From assembly GCF_017357525.1 (NCBI RefSeq), contig NZ_CP036172.1, positions 62,001-126,000 on the forward strand: a stretch of DNA of 64,000 nucleotides, in the 5' to 3' direction. Of the stretch, positions 1 through 7,720 are shown in pieces (the stretch's first letter is position 1; every line of letters starts with the position of its first letter). A model generated the notes under the pieces. That model ran no database searches. It saw only the letters and a program-made list of their open reading frames with translations, and was not told the origin of the DNA. This DNA is from Methanofollis aquaemaris. Its GTDB lineage: Archaea > Halobacteriota > Methanomicrobia > Methanomicrobiales > Methanofollaceae. Both the position numbers and the translations under genes were made by a program.

Positions 1-1209
1 GCTCTGCTCAAAGGAGTCGGTGCCGATGGTCCGTATCTGCATCTCGACCAGGTCGGCGAGAGTGTCCTTGAGGTCGAGGTCGCTCATCATCCGCAGGGTC
101 CGCCTGATGACGAGGCGGGCGAGGTAGCCCTCCTTGACATTGGACGGGACGATGCAGTCGCCGAGCATGTAGGCCAGGCAGCGGGTGTGGTCGGCGATGG
201 CGTAGATCTTCTCGATGGGAGTGATCATCCGGTCGAGTTTGTCGAGGGGGACGTCGATGGCGTCCGCGACCTTCCGGCGGAGCTGGTAGAGGTTGGCGCC
301 GCTGATGTCCATGAGCCCGGCAAACTTGGCGTTGAGCCCGAGGATCTTGGTGAACTCCTTGTTGTCAAGGAGGTGTTCGAGCCCGGCGGACTGCATCAGG
401 TGGCTGACCATCGTGGGGAAGACGGCGTCGTAGACGGTCGGCGAGCCGCGGGAGGCCCAGGTGATCCGCTCCAGCCCGTAGCCGGTGTCCACGATCCGCA
501 TCTTCATCGGGTAGTAGGGTTCGCCTTCGAGATCGATCGGTTCCTGATCGTTGGGCTCCCTGGTGAAACACATGAAGACGAGGGTCGCCACTTCGAGCCC
601 GGCGATGAGCACCTCGACCGAGGCGCCTGCGTTGCCGCCGCCGATCCAGGGGTGTTCCTTGTAGGTGACCTTTTCCAGGTCGGCACCGATGGAGGCGAGG
701 AACTGGTCGCAGAACTCGACCGTCCGGTCTTTCCAGTAGATGTCCTCGACGGGTGAGTTGAAGGCATGGTGGGCCATCATCTCAAAGAGCGTGAGGTGCC
801 TGCCCGACCGTCCGACCGAGTCGAGGTCGTTGAGCCTGATGCAGGGCTGGGAGATGGTGAGCGGGTTGGCCGGCGGGGGCACGAGTCCGCTCGTCACATA
901 GGGCTGGAAGTCGGCGATGGATGCGATGGTCAGATAGATGTCGTCTCTCCAGCGTGCGACGACAGGATACCGTTCGATCCTCGTATGGCCGTGGCGCTCG
1001 AAAAACGAAAGAAACGCCTCTCTCATCTCGTCAAGGGTGTGCGGTTCAAAGACCGGGTTGCCGATGAATGAGTACGGCTCGCAGGGGGCGTCGCCGCAGG
1101 TCTCCCGTTCGGGATCGCGCGTCCAGTAGGCTGCACCGCACTTGGTGCAGATCTTGCGCACGAATCCCTGGGATTTAAAATAATCAAGTTGATACTCTTC
1201 TTCGAGCAT
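1..1209 (-). CDS. alaS: Alanyl-tRNA synthetase, archaeal type (N-terminal 403 codons, cut by window edge)
   Basis: Charges tRNA-Ala with alanine in the cytoplasm. The reading frame stays open from an ATG at 1209 to the window edge, giving 403 codons of a protein normally near 900 residues. The N-terminus has the archaeal extension with a Cys-rich knot (CTKCGAAYW near residue 20). It is followed by class II aminoacylation-core motifs: SQPCIRLNDLDSVGRSGRH, FMCFTREPNDQ and DTGYGLERITW. The editing and C-Ala domains lie outside the window. It is the last gene of a minus-strand run after the NIF3-like and SWIM genes, with a 51-nt gap to the latter. Identification is very secure. Confidence 0.97.
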   Translation of the reverse strand, partial: MLEEEYQLDYFKSQGFVRKICTKCGAAYWTRDPERETCGDAPCEPYSFIGNPVFEPHTLDEMREAFLSFFERHGHTRIERYPVVARWRDDIYLTIASIADFQPYVTSGLVPPPANPLTISQPCIRLNDLDSVGRSGRHLTLFEMMAHHAFNSPVEDIYWKDRTVEFCDQFLASIGADLEKVTYKEHPWIGGGNAGASVEVLIAGLEVATLVFMCFTREPNDQEPIDLEGEPYYPMKMRIVDTGYGLERITWASRGSPTVYDAVFPTMVSHLMQSAGLEHLLDNKEFTKILGLNAKFAGLMDISGANLYQLRRKVADAIDVPLDKLDRMITPIEKIYAIADHTRCLAYMLGDCIVPSNVKEGYLARLVIRRTLRMMSDLDLKDTLADLVEMQIRTIGTDSFEQS

Positions 1210-1260
1210 TCAAAACCACGTCTTGGTATTGTATTACTTGTCAATGATTCATAATAGTGT

Positions 1261-1590
1261 TCATCGTGCCTGCCGATTCTCTCCCAGGAAGTCGAGATAC
1301 CAGGCGTCTTTTTGAGTGTATTGGTTGGTAAGAGTGGCGATCCGGACGGCCAGGATGTGCCGGCAACATCGGCCCCGGTAGGTGAAGTCTTTGCAGGTGC
1401 AGAAATCGTCTTCAACGATATAATCTTCATCTCGTCCTTTGACCACGAAAAAATCGTTGTATTTCTCGACTCTGCCGCTTTCGACCGCTTCGACGGCCTT
1501 CTGCCCGCGCATCCGATACCGCTTGCGAAGGCCATCGCGGATCTCGGGGGTGAGGCCGGCCTCCTTAACTTCCGCCCAGAAGTCGATCAT
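1261..1590 (-). CDS. Small SWIM zinc-finger protein
   Basis: A 109-residue protein carrying a SWIM-type zinc-binding motif: C64-x-C66 in DFCTCKDF and C76-x-H78 in CCRHIL. SWIM domains bind zinc and are found in DNA-, RNA- or protein-binding proteins; some archaeal SWIM proteins act in recombination. Nothing here fixes the partner. The N-terminal half is rich in charged helices (FWAEVKEAG, KAVEAVESGRVEKY). Its ATG overlaps the stop codon of the upstream NIF3-like gene (ATGA), so the two are probably translationally coupled. Domain call good; function unknown. Confidence 0.85.
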   Translation of the reverse strand: MIDFWAEVKEAGLTPEIRDGLRKRYRMRGQKAVEAVESGRVEKYNDFFVVKGRDEDYIVEDDFCTCKDFTYRGRCCRHILAVRIATLTNQYTQKDAWYLDFLGENRQAR

Positions 1591-2294
1591 GGGAAGGTGG
1601 TGAGGCGGGGTGCGTCCGCGATATATTCCCAGCCTTCGCGCAGGGCGAGCGCTTCCATCGCCGGGGCTTCGAGGGCGTAGTGAGTCGACTCGATGCAGGG
1701 GATGGGAGAGGTCCGGGCGACGTGGTGCTTCAACTCCGCAGAGAGGAAGGCGTCGGCGCCGAGGGCGACCGCTTCCTCGATGAGGTCGGGGTCGAAACCG
1801 CTCCCGCCGACGACGCCGAGGCGTTCGGGATCTTTTGCCTCGCCCCAGACCCTGACGTTGCCGCCGATCCGCTCGACCATCTCCGCAAGCGGGAGGGTGC
1901 AGCGGCCGACGACGCCGAGCGACATCCTCTCGGTATCTTCGAGGCCGAGGCGCTCTGCAAGGATGTCGTTCACCCCGCCGACGGCGCGGTCGAAGTTGGT
2001 GTGCATGCCATAGAGGTTGATGCCGTGGCTGAGGAGGGGGGCGAGGACCGCTGCGTCCTGTCCCCGCACCGCGGTCACCGGCGTCCAGAGGGGGGTGTGG
2101 TGGACGACGAGGAGGTCGGCGCCCATGGCCGCGGCGGTTTTTGCCACGGCGGGCGTGGCGTCGAGGGCGCAGCAGACCGTCCCGACCTCCTCCCGTCCTT
2201 CGACGATGAGACCGATCCGTCCCTCGTCGAATTCTTCTGCAAGGTCAGGCGGTGCAATCTCTTCGAGACGCGCAACAAGGTCTGCGATATGCAT
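1587..2294 (-). CDS. NIF3/YbgI-family dinuclear metal protein
   Basis: A 235-residue member of the NIF3-like family (often labelled GTP cyclohydrolase 1 type 2 homologue). Expected metal ligands are visible: H65-H66 in LLVVHHTPLW, the segment YGMHTNFDRAVGGVND near residue 100, and STHYALEAPAMEAL near the C-terminus with the final His and Glu. Family members form hexameric rings with two metals per site, and their physiological reaction is unsettled. Length fits the short, archaeal form without the inserted PII-like domain. The ATG at 2294 begins a minus-strand run ending in alaS, and 89 bp separate it from the divergent homocysteine gene. Confidence 0.93.
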   Translation of the reverse strand: MHIADLVARLEEIAPPDLAEEFDEGRIGLIVEGREEVGTVCCALDATPAVAKTAAAMGADLLVVHHTPLWTPVTAVRGQDAAVLAPLLSHGINLYGMHTNFDRAVGGVNDILAERLGLEDTERMSLGVVGRCTLPLAEMVERIGGNVRVWGEAKDPERLGVVGGSGFDPDLIEEAVALGADAFLSAELKHHVARTSPIPCIESTHYALEAPAMEALALREGWEYIADAPRLTTFP

Positions 2295-2330
2295 ACTCAG
2301 GAGTCGCCGTCCCCGATAATGAAACGATGT

Positions 2331-2345
2331 ATTACCTGAGGTAAT
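2331..2345. promoter_or_regulatory. Perfect 15-bp palindrome between divergent NIF3 and homocysteine genes
   Basis: attacctgaggtaat reads as seven-base arms around one central G. It lies 39 bp before the preferred ATG (2384) of the homocysteine gene and just upstream of a TATA-like stretch (tattaatat, about 2357-2365). The position suits an operator for a dimeric regulator. Whether it controls the rightward gene, the leftward gene or both cannot be read from sequence. Confidence 0.5.
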
Positions 2346-2383
2346 TGGAAAGACCTATTAATATGCTCAATCCATATCAGGAT

Positions 2384-3892
2384 ATGGAGAAGTCCATCGA
2401 AGAGATTAATATAAGAATACGCGATGGCAACGCCCGCGTCGTCACGGCAGAGGAGATGCCGGAGATCGTCGCGGAACTCGGCGAGGAAGGAGCCCTCAGG
2501 GAGGTGGATGTGGTCACCACCGGTACCTTTGGGGCGATGTGCTCATCAGGCGCCTTCCTCAACTTCGGTCATGCCGACCCCCCGATCCGGATGGAGCGGG
2601 TCTGGCTCAATGATGTCGAGGCCTACAGCGGACTGGCGGCGGTGGACGCCTACCTCGGGGCGACGAGCGAGTCGACGACGCAGGGGAACGCCTACGGCGG
2701 CGCTCACGTCATCGAGGACTTCGTCTCGGGCAAGGCGATCGAACTGCGCGCCATCTCCAAGGGCACCGACTGTTATCCGCGCCGGACGGTGACGACAACC
2801 CTGCTCCTCGAAGATCTCAACGATGCCGTCATGGTCAATCCGAGGAATTCTTTCCAGTGTTATGACGCCGCTACGAACATGACCGAGCGTGTTCTTCATA
2901 CCTATATGGGGATGCTCCTTCCCCACAGCGGCAATGTCTCGTTCTCGGGTGCAGGCGCACTTTCCCCGCTTGCAAACGACCCCGCGTACCATGTGATCGG
3001 GAGCGGCGTCCCGATCTTCCTGGGCGGCGCCCAGGGGATGATCGTGGGTCAGGGCACCCAGTCCTCGCCGGCGACCGGGTTTGCAAACCTGATGACCACG
3101 GGAAATCTCAAGGAGATGAACGCGGACTTTCTCCGCGCCGCGACCTTCATGGGCTACGGCGTGACGATGTACGTCGGCGTCGGTGTGCCGATCCCGGTCG
3201 TGGACCTGGATGTGGTGCGGAGCACGGCGGTGAGAGACGAGGAGATCATGACCGATATCGTCGACTATGGTACGCCGAGCAACAACCGCCCGACCATCGC
3301 CCGCGTCAGTTATGCCGAACTCAAGAGCGGGAAGGTGGAGATCGGCGGCGAAGAGGTCAGAACGTCCTCGCTCTCCAGTTACCGGAAGGCGCGGGAGGTC
3401 GCCGAGTGTCTCCGCACCTGGGTGGAGGGAGGTTCGATGGAACTCACCCTCCCGACCCGCCGGTTCAACGCGGCCAAGCGGACCGGTCCGATGCGCGAGA
3501 CGAAGGTGGTGCCCAGGGTGCGCGAGATCATGGACACGCAGGTGGTGGCCGTCGCCGAGGACGAACTGATCAGTGCGGCCGCGGCGAAACTGCTCAAGGG
3601 CGAGACCAACCATCTCCCGGTCCTCAACGGAGACGGGCAACTGGTCGGGATCGTGACCACTTACGATGTCACCAAGGCGGTGGGGAGCACCCGCGACCTC
3701 ACGGTGGTGCGGGACATCATGACCCGCCGGGTGGTGCGGACGTCGCCCGAGGAGGCGGTGGATATTGCGGCCCAGAAACTCGAACGGCACAATATCAGCG
3801 CTCTGCCGGTGGTCGACCAAGCCAACCGGGTGATCGGGATGCTCTCTGCGATCGATCTAGGAAAGCTCCTTGGCGGGAGGTGGCAGGCATGA
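2384..3892 (+). CDS. L-aspartate semialdehyde sulfurtransferase (homocysteine synthesis, DUF39 plus CBS pair)
   Basis: A 502-residue protein of the DUF39/HcyBio family fused to two C-terminal CBS domains (about residues 385-500; repeats begin VREIMDTQVVAVAED and VRDIMTRRVVRTSP). The family, studied as MA1821 in Methanosarcina acetivorans, makes homocysteine from aspartate semialdehyde using sulfide-derived sulfur. Two cysteines expected to matter are present: C53 in FGAMCSSGAF and C130 in KGTDCYPRR. The frame is open from a TTG at 2345, but the ATG at 2384 (MEKSIEEIN) matches the usual N-terminus and sits about 25 nt past a TATA-like box, so it was chosen. The stop overlaps the ATG of the ferredoxin partner. 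Confidence 0.92.
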   Translation: MEKSIEEINIRIRDGNARVVTAEEMPEIVAELGEEGALREVDVVTTGTFGAMCSSGAFLNFGHADPPIRMERVWLNDVEAYSGLAAVDAYLGATSESTTQGNAYGGAHVIEDFVSGKAIELRAISKGTDCYPRRTVTTTLLLEDLNDAVMVNPRNSFQCYDAATNMTERVLHTYMGMLLPHSGNVSFSGAGALSPLANDPAYHVIGSGVPIFLGGAQGMIVGQGTQSSPATGFANLMTTGNLKEMNADFLRAATFMGYGVTMYVGVGVPIPVVDLDVVRSTAVRDEEIMTDIVDYGTPSNNRPTIARVSYAELKSGKVEIGGEEVRTSSLSSYRKAREVAECLRTWVEGGSMELTLPTRRFNAAKRTGPMRETKVVPRVREIMDTQVVAVAEDELISAAAAKLLKGETNHLPVLNGDGQLVGIVTTYDVTKAVGSTRDLTVVRDIMTRRVVRTSPEEAVDIAAQKLERHNISALPVVDQANRVIGMLSAIDLGKLLGGRWQA

Positions 3893-4275
3893 AACTGCTG
3901 GTCTCGTTCTCCCGCAAGAAGGTCAGCGAACCGATCATCGCAAGGGTGGTCAGGGATACCGGGGTGCTCATCAATGTCGAGCGGGCGCGGATCGAGCCGA
4001 GCGAGGGGAAGGTGCTGATCGATGTCCCTGACGAGAGTGCAAGGTTGATCTCCGAGAAGATGCGCGCACTCGGGGCCGCGGTCGAGGTGCTGGAGCACGC
4101 CGTCATGCACGACGACGATGAGTGCGTGGACTGCGGGGCGTGCGTCAGCGTCTGTCCGCAGGAGGTCTTCTCCTTCGACGAGGAGTGGAAACTCACCCTC
4201 GACCAGAGCAGGTGTGTCCTCTGCGGGCGGTGCGTGCAGGCCTGCCCGCATGGGGCGTTGACGGTGGAGAAGTAA
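3889..4275 (+). CDS. NIL-domain ferredoxin partner of homocysteine synthesis
   Basis: 128 residues: an N-terminal NIL domain (about 1-75, beginning MKLLVSFSRKKVSEPI) followed by two [4Fe-4S] motifs, CVDCGACVSVCP and CVLCGRCVQACP. The protein corresponds to the MA1822 type of M. acetivorans, which works with the DUF39 protein in sulfur insertion during homocysteine synthesis, probably as its electron carrier. It starts with the ATG inside an ATGA overlap with the preceding gene, so the two are expressed together. A T-run follows the stop. Confidence 0.93.
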   Translation: MKLLVSFSRKKVSEPIIARVVRDTGVLINVERARIEPSEGKVLIDVPDESARLISEKMRALGAAVEVLEHAVMHDDDECVDCGACVSVCPQEVFSFDEEWKLTLDQSRCVLCGRCVQACPHGALTVEK

Positions 4276-4291
4276 TCTTTATACTTTTTTT
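4274..4291 (+). terminator. T-run terminator after homocysteine operon
   Basis: Seven consecutive T (4285-4291), preceded by a shorter T-rich stretch, directly after the ferredoxin stop codon. This fits archaeal intrinsic termination on T-runs without a needed hairpin. Confidence 0.5.
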
Positions 4292-4318
4292 GTCGAGACC
4301 TCCGGTGCGAGAGGGTGG

Positions 4319-4600
4319 TGTAGAATTGCTCATGAAGCGAAAGCACGCCTCAAGCATACGGGATGAAAATATTTGATCAGATCTGGATCGATTCCTGACC
4401 CTCATCCTTGCGATGGAGGTGCGAATCGAAGTCGAGCATCATGCCGCCCCTCGGCTATCTTCGGTCCGTGGGGGGTCCGGGGGGTGAAACCCCCCGGCGC
4501 GAGACGGTGGGGAAGATTCGACAATTGGGGGTGGCACCTCGGATCGACATGCCTTCCGATCCCTCCCTTCACGACAGGGCCGAGGACACGGTCACCACTC
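4319..4600 (+). repeat. Interspersed modular repeat, copy A (full length)
   Basis: Begins with the core hairpin element (tgctcatgaagcg ... tcaagcatacgggatgaaaat, about 4329-4372). After a spacer comes the G+C module with ggggggtccggggggtg / ccccccggcgcgagac (about 4470-4505), then gaagattcgacaattggggg and the end box tgccttcc. It is nearly collinear with copy B at 45007, including the spacer (gatcagatctggatcgatt in both). It lies directly downstream of, and on the same strand as, the ferredoxin gene. The remaining sequence to 4777 holds no convincing gene. Confidence 0.85.
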
Positions 4601-4777
4601 ATCGCCGCCCTCGCCCCCCGAAGCGAGAGGGCTGAACAAAATCCTCCGGTGGGGGCGGCACATCCGGTCCTGCATTGTCCGATCCTTGCACGGATCGATT
4701 GCACGCCGTTCCCCGCGCTTCGATCAGATTTATGATTGAACACGCCGAACACGAACGATCAACAGAAGGCACCGGAC

Positions 4778-4954
4778 ATGCCGACACCATTCGAGATCTA
4801 TCATGACGGCGAGTGGTGGTGTGCCCGCGGCGTGGGGGCGGACATCTTCACCCAGGGCAAAACACTCGACGAACTTATGAAAAATATCAACGAGGCCGCG
4901 GCCCTCCACCTTGCGTCCCCAGAATTTTTTGAAGGAGAAGACCCAACCCGCTGA
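4778..4954 (+). CDS. HicB-like (UPF0150) small protein
   Basis: 58 residues from the ATG at 4778 (MPTPFEIYHDGEWWCARGVG). The partly swapped alpha/beta fold of HicB antitoxins is suggested by the pattern strand - WWCARG - strand - TQGKTLDELMKNINEAA. HicB proteins neutralise the HicA mRNA interferase, but no HicA-like gene is visible on either side, so this is an orphan homologue, or its partner lies elsewhere. An upstream in-frame TTG at 4736 would add 14 poorly conserved-looking residues and was not chosen. The UPF0280 gene begins 16 nt downstream. Confidence 0.7.
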   Translation: MPTPFEIYHDGEWWCARGVGADIFTQGKTLDELMKNINEAAALHLASPEFFEGEDPTR

Positions 4955-4970
4955 TCGAGAGGATTTTTTG

Positions 4971-5714
4971 ATGATCAGAGAGCACTTCGAGTACAAACAG
5001 ACGATCACGACGGTGCTTGCCGACGAGGAGGCGCACGTCGCCGCGGCGAAGGAGGGGATGCTCCGGGCGCGCGAGGAACTGGAGGGCTTCATCGCCGCCG
5101 ACCCTTTCTTCGGGGTGACCTTCGAGCCCTATGCTCCCGATGCGGAAAGCCTGACGGTGCGGCGGATGGGCGCCGCCTCCCTGGAAGCGGGCGTCGGGCC
5201 GATGGCGGCGGTGGCGGGAACGATCGCCTGGGCCGGGGCCGAGGCGATGCAGGCGGCCGGGGCGAGGTTCGGGGTCGTCGACAACGGCGGCGACATCGCC
5301 CTCTTCTCAAACCGCGAGGTGCGGGTCGGGGTCCATGCCGGGGCCTCGCCCTTCTCCGACAGACTTGCCTTCGTCGTCCCGCCGCAGGAGGAGATCCTCG
5401 GCATCTGCACCTCGTCGGCGACGGTCGGGCCTTCCATCTCCTTCGGGGTTGCGGACGCCGTCTCGGTCTTCTCCCGCGATGTCTCGCGGGCCGACGCCTG
5501 GGCCACCTCGCTCTGCAACACCCTCGCCCCCGGCGACGAGGCGGCCTTCGCCGCGCTCGAAGGCGCGGCGGCGGAGGGGGTGCTGCTGATCATCGGAGAA
5601 GAGATCGGCGTCTGGGGGGAGGTGCCCGAGATCGTCGGGGCGACGGTCGACCCTTCCCTCATCACCAGGGGGGAGGCGAGACCTGAAGATCGCCGGTCAA
5701 CTACCCCGCCCTGA
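4971..5714 (+). CDS. UPF0280 family protein with transposon-derived C-terminal tail
   Basis: 247 residues, uncharacterised UPF0280 family (COG2122), distantly related to ApbE-type flavin transferases. Typical segments are LTVRRMGAASLEAGVGPMAA, GARFGVVDNGGDIAL and GICTSSATVGPSISFGVAD. Family members usually finish close to the SLITRG segment present here near residue 235. The last residues (RRSTTPP) and the TGA at 5712 are encoded by the terminal hairpin of the adjacent tnpB element, so insertion probably replaced the native end. Effect on function is unknown but likely small. Confidence 0.85.
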   Translation: MIREHFEYKQTITTVLADEEAHVAAAKEGMLRAREELEGFIAADPFFGVTFEPYAPDAESLTVRRMGAASLEAGVGPMAAVAGTIAWAGAEAMQAAGARFGVVDNGGDIALFSNREVRVGVHAGASPFSDRLAFVVPPQEEILGICTSSATVGPSISFGVADAVSVFSRDVSRADAWATSLCNTLAPGDEAAFAALEGAAAEGVLLIIGEEIGVWGEVPEIVGATVDPSLITRGEARPEDRRSTTPP

Positions 5715-5760
5715 AGGACGGGGCTTGGGGGAGGAGTCCTCTCCTAATTTCATTCGCACG
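5700..5760 (-). ncRNA. Predicted omega RNA 3' end of the tnpB element
   Basis: In IS200/IS605 elements the guide (omega) RNA covers the 3' end of tnpB and the element's right end, with guide sequence taken from the flank. Here the tnpB stop is at 5750. It is followed on the minus strand by a strong hairpin (5723-5704) and the boundary TAGTTGAC. The guide would then be roughly 5695-5675, inside the UPF0280 gene. Position is inferred from element architecture; no expression evidence. Confidence 0.45.
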
Positions 5761-7021
5761 AAGATTGCTCGTATGCGAGCCTTATTCGTACAGGCCGGTT
5801 GACGCGGCCCCTACCGATTATCTGTTCAAGAACAGAATCACCGGCTACCTTTCTCATGATGTTGATCGCACCGTTCACGTCTGCGTTCAGCAACATTCCG
5901 GTCGAACTCTGGTACAAACCCCTCTTCACCCTCCTGGATTTCCCATACTCCTGGTCCCGGATCTCATCCCCGGCCAGAGCGTCCGTCCGTGAGGTGTACG
6001 CCTCGTCCACCAGATGATACTGGATCCCGTAAAACTCGCATTTCGAGGCAAGTTTCTGCTTGAACTTCCCGTACGGGATCTGGACGAAGTTCTGGTTGTT
6101 CTTTTTCCCGTGGTTGATGCTCTGCTTGATCCCGGCAAGTTCCCCGATGCAGATGTTTCCAATACGGTTGTCCAAACAATACTGAACGATGTGGTGAACC
6201 GCACGGTTCATGAACTCGTTGATCCGGGTACCTCTGGAAACGAGAAGGCGCATCTGACGGTTTGTGAGGGATGTGATCTTCTGGTGATCCTTGATCGACT
6301 GGATCTGGGCGTTGGTCTTGTTGTACTGCCGGTTCAGAGATTTCACGTACCTACCACAGATGATCTGCGGAGTCCCGGTAACAGTATCAACGCAGGTTGC
6401 AAAATTGTCAAGCCCCAGGTCGATGGCAAGGAATCGAGATGGATCGGGGGTTGGGTCTGGCTCAGGTTTTGTTTCGGTGTACACGTACTTGATCCTGAAC
6501 GCTCGTCCGTCGTACAGGGGGAGAATGTGAATCTCCTGGACTTTATCTGCGAATGGGAGCAGGTTCTTTGGAAGAGTGAACCTGAGCATTTCATGAGCGT
6601 CAGGGTTCTGTTTCTTAAGTTCCTGAGATACGCCAAGTTGGACGATCCCGTCTATGATCGAAAACGCGTTTCGGGGGAAGGCGACGAGGAAGTAGCCGTC
6701 TTTATCAAGATACCGAGGAATAGATGGTTTATCTACTCTGCCGTTCTTGTAGAGAGAGAGCAATCCGAAGAAGGAACGCATGTTGCGCTCAACGAACTTG
6801 AGAGTTTGTTGAGCGGTTGCAGCTTGCAGGATCTTGTAATTCTCGTTCGTTTTGCAAAGGTGATAGTTCTGCGGATACTTGAGAAATGTACCGTTTTCGA
6901 AGAACCATTGGCGGGTAGTGTACAACCCGACGTTGTACAGGTTCTTCGAGCACCTACACAGGTACCGAAGCATCTGGTACTGCCGCTTGGAGCACCGGAG
7001 GTGGTTGGTCTGTGCAAGCAT
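5750..7021 (-). CDS. tnpB: TnpB-family RNA-guided nuclease
   Basis: 423 residues. A RuvC-like triad is visible: D201 (FLAIDLGLDNFA), E294 (ICIGELAGIKQ) and D381 (LLNADVNGAINI). An N-terminal helix-turn-helix-like region (SKRQYQMLRYLCRCSKNLYN) fits the RNA/DNA-binding half. TnpB proteins cut DNA next to a short TAM under omega-RNA guidance and help keep the element in the genome. The CxxC zinc-ribbon usually found between the second and third RuvC motifs is absent here (the interval reads YTSRTDALAGDE ... VKRGLYQSSTG). That is a known variant among archaeal IS1341-type proteins, but may reduce activity. Confidence 0.93.
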   Translation of the reverse strand: MLAQTNHLRCSKRQYQMLRYLCRCSKNLYNVGLYTTRQWFFENGTFLKYPQNYHLCKTNENYKILQAATAQQTLKFVERNMRSFFGLLSLYKNGRVDKPSIPRYLDKDGYFLVAFPRNAFSIIDGIVQLGVSQELKKQNPDAHEMLRFTLPKNLLPFADKVQEIHILPLYDGRAFRIKYVYTETKPEPDPTPDPSRFLAIDLGLDNFATCVDTVTGTPQIICGRYVKSLNRQYNKTNAQIQSIKDHQKITSLTNRQMRLLVSRGTRINEFMNRAVHHIVQYCLDNRIGNICIGELAGIKQSINHGKKNNQNFVQIPYGKFKQKLASKCEFYGIQYHLVDEAYTSRTDALAGDEIRDQEYGKSRRVKRGLYQSSTGMLLNADVNGAINIMRKVAGDSVLEQIIGRGRVNRPVRIRLAYEQSSCE

Positions 7022-7129
7022 AGATAATAATAGAATTATGTAAACATGAGGATGTTGGTTGCGCGAGAGGGAAGAAGGTCAAAAGGGGCGCCGCTCTCAT
7101 CCCCGGCCTGAAGGCCGGGGTCTTCACGC

Positions 7130-7285
7130 TCTGCCCCTTTACCCCGCAAGATAAATGTGATCTCGGGGGTCTCGGGGGAAGCGCCCCTCGGTGCGTAGGC
7201 GGGGGAAGGCGTGATGATCCGACGTGCCGCCCTCAATTGCAGAATCTCCCCGGCCATCTCGCGCCGGGGGGCCGTGCCCCCCTCA
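7130..7285 (-). repeat. Interspersed modular repeat, copy K (G+C module only)
   Basis: On the minus strand the sequence starts immediately after the stop of the next gene with ggggggcacggccccccggc (7283-7263), then gcgagatggccgggg, a gattctgcaattgagggcgg stretch and the ggatcatcacgccttcccc end. The order matches copies D, F and H but lacks the core hairpin. It abuts the stop codon, so the repeat was inserted at, or evolved from, the very 3' end of the gene. Confidence 0.7.
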
Positions 7286-7684
7286 TCACGCGAGGTGCTC
7301 GTAGACGTAATCGACCGCCCGCTCCCGCGCTCCCTTCCCGGTGAAGCGTTCGTAGGTCTTCTCCCCGTCGGTGACCTCCACCGCCGCTCCGTCTTTGCCG
7401 ACCAGAAAGATCAGTTCGAAGACATCGGCCTCGTCGAAGAAGACGCCTTTGAGAGTTTCCGAGGCCGGGGTGAGCATCAGCCGCTCGGCCTGGAGTTCGC
7501 CGCCCGGTTCTTCCCTGAAAAAATAGAGGTATGTCTGGTAGGCGTTGAGGAGGTCTGAGGTGAGGATTTCGAATCTCAGGTCTTCGGAGAGGTCGTCGAG
7601 GAGACGGACAAGTCGTTCGTCGTCTTCGTCGGCCTTTTCGAGGAGTCGGTCGGCGATCTCTGCAAGTTCCTGGTAATCGGTCAT
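7286..7684 (-). CDS. Conserved-looking acidic protein of unknown function
   Basis: 132 residues from the ATG at 7684 (MTDYQELAEIADRLLEKADE). It is acidic and soluble, without signal peptide or membrane segment. The N-terminal third is helical; the middle (LMLTPASETLKGVFFDEADV ... IFLVGKDGAAVEVTDGEKTY) looks beta-rich and ends in a helix (GARERAVDYVYEHL). I do not recognise the family. It is divergent from the operon that starts at 7721, with only 36 bp between them, and ends against repeat copy K. Confidence 0.75.
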   Translation of the reverse strand: MTDYQELAEIADRLLEKADEDDERLVRLLDDLSEDLRFEILTSDLLNAYQTYLYFFREEPGGELQAERLMLTPASETLKGVFFDEADVFELIFLVGKDGAAVEVTDGEKTYERFTGKGARERAVDYVYEHLA

Positions 7685-7720
7685 ACCTTCTCTCCTCGTC
7701 TCTTCAGGATAAAGTATATT

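Larger units (their letters stand above)
5696..7128 (-). mobile_element. Solo tnpB element of the IS200/IS605 (IS1341-like) group
   Basis: The element has one gene, tnpB, between two subterminal palindromes: 5704-5723 (CCCCG-CCC-TGAA-GGA-CGGGG type) and 7101-7120 (CCCCGGCC-TGAA-style loop). There is no tnpA (HUH transposase), so movement would need a transposase acting in trans. Flanks end in GTTGAC-like (left, minus strand) and TCTTCAC (right) tetramers of the sort that border IS605 elements. Exact ends cannot be fixed without an empty site. Confidence 0.75.

Noticed and set aside
2546-3820. Long open frame on the minus strand opposite the homocysteine gene
   Set aside because: High G+C content keeps antisense frames open; the plus-strand product matches a known family and the antisense protein has low-complexity His/Arg/Gly composition.
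4736-4777. TTG start adding 14 residues to the HicB-like protein
   Set aside because: The extra residues look unstructured and the ATG at 4778 gives the usual family N-terminus.
4736-4954. Complete HicAB toxin-antitoxin module
   Set aside because: No HicA-like (double-stranded-RNA-binding fold, about 60-80 residues) gene found on either side.
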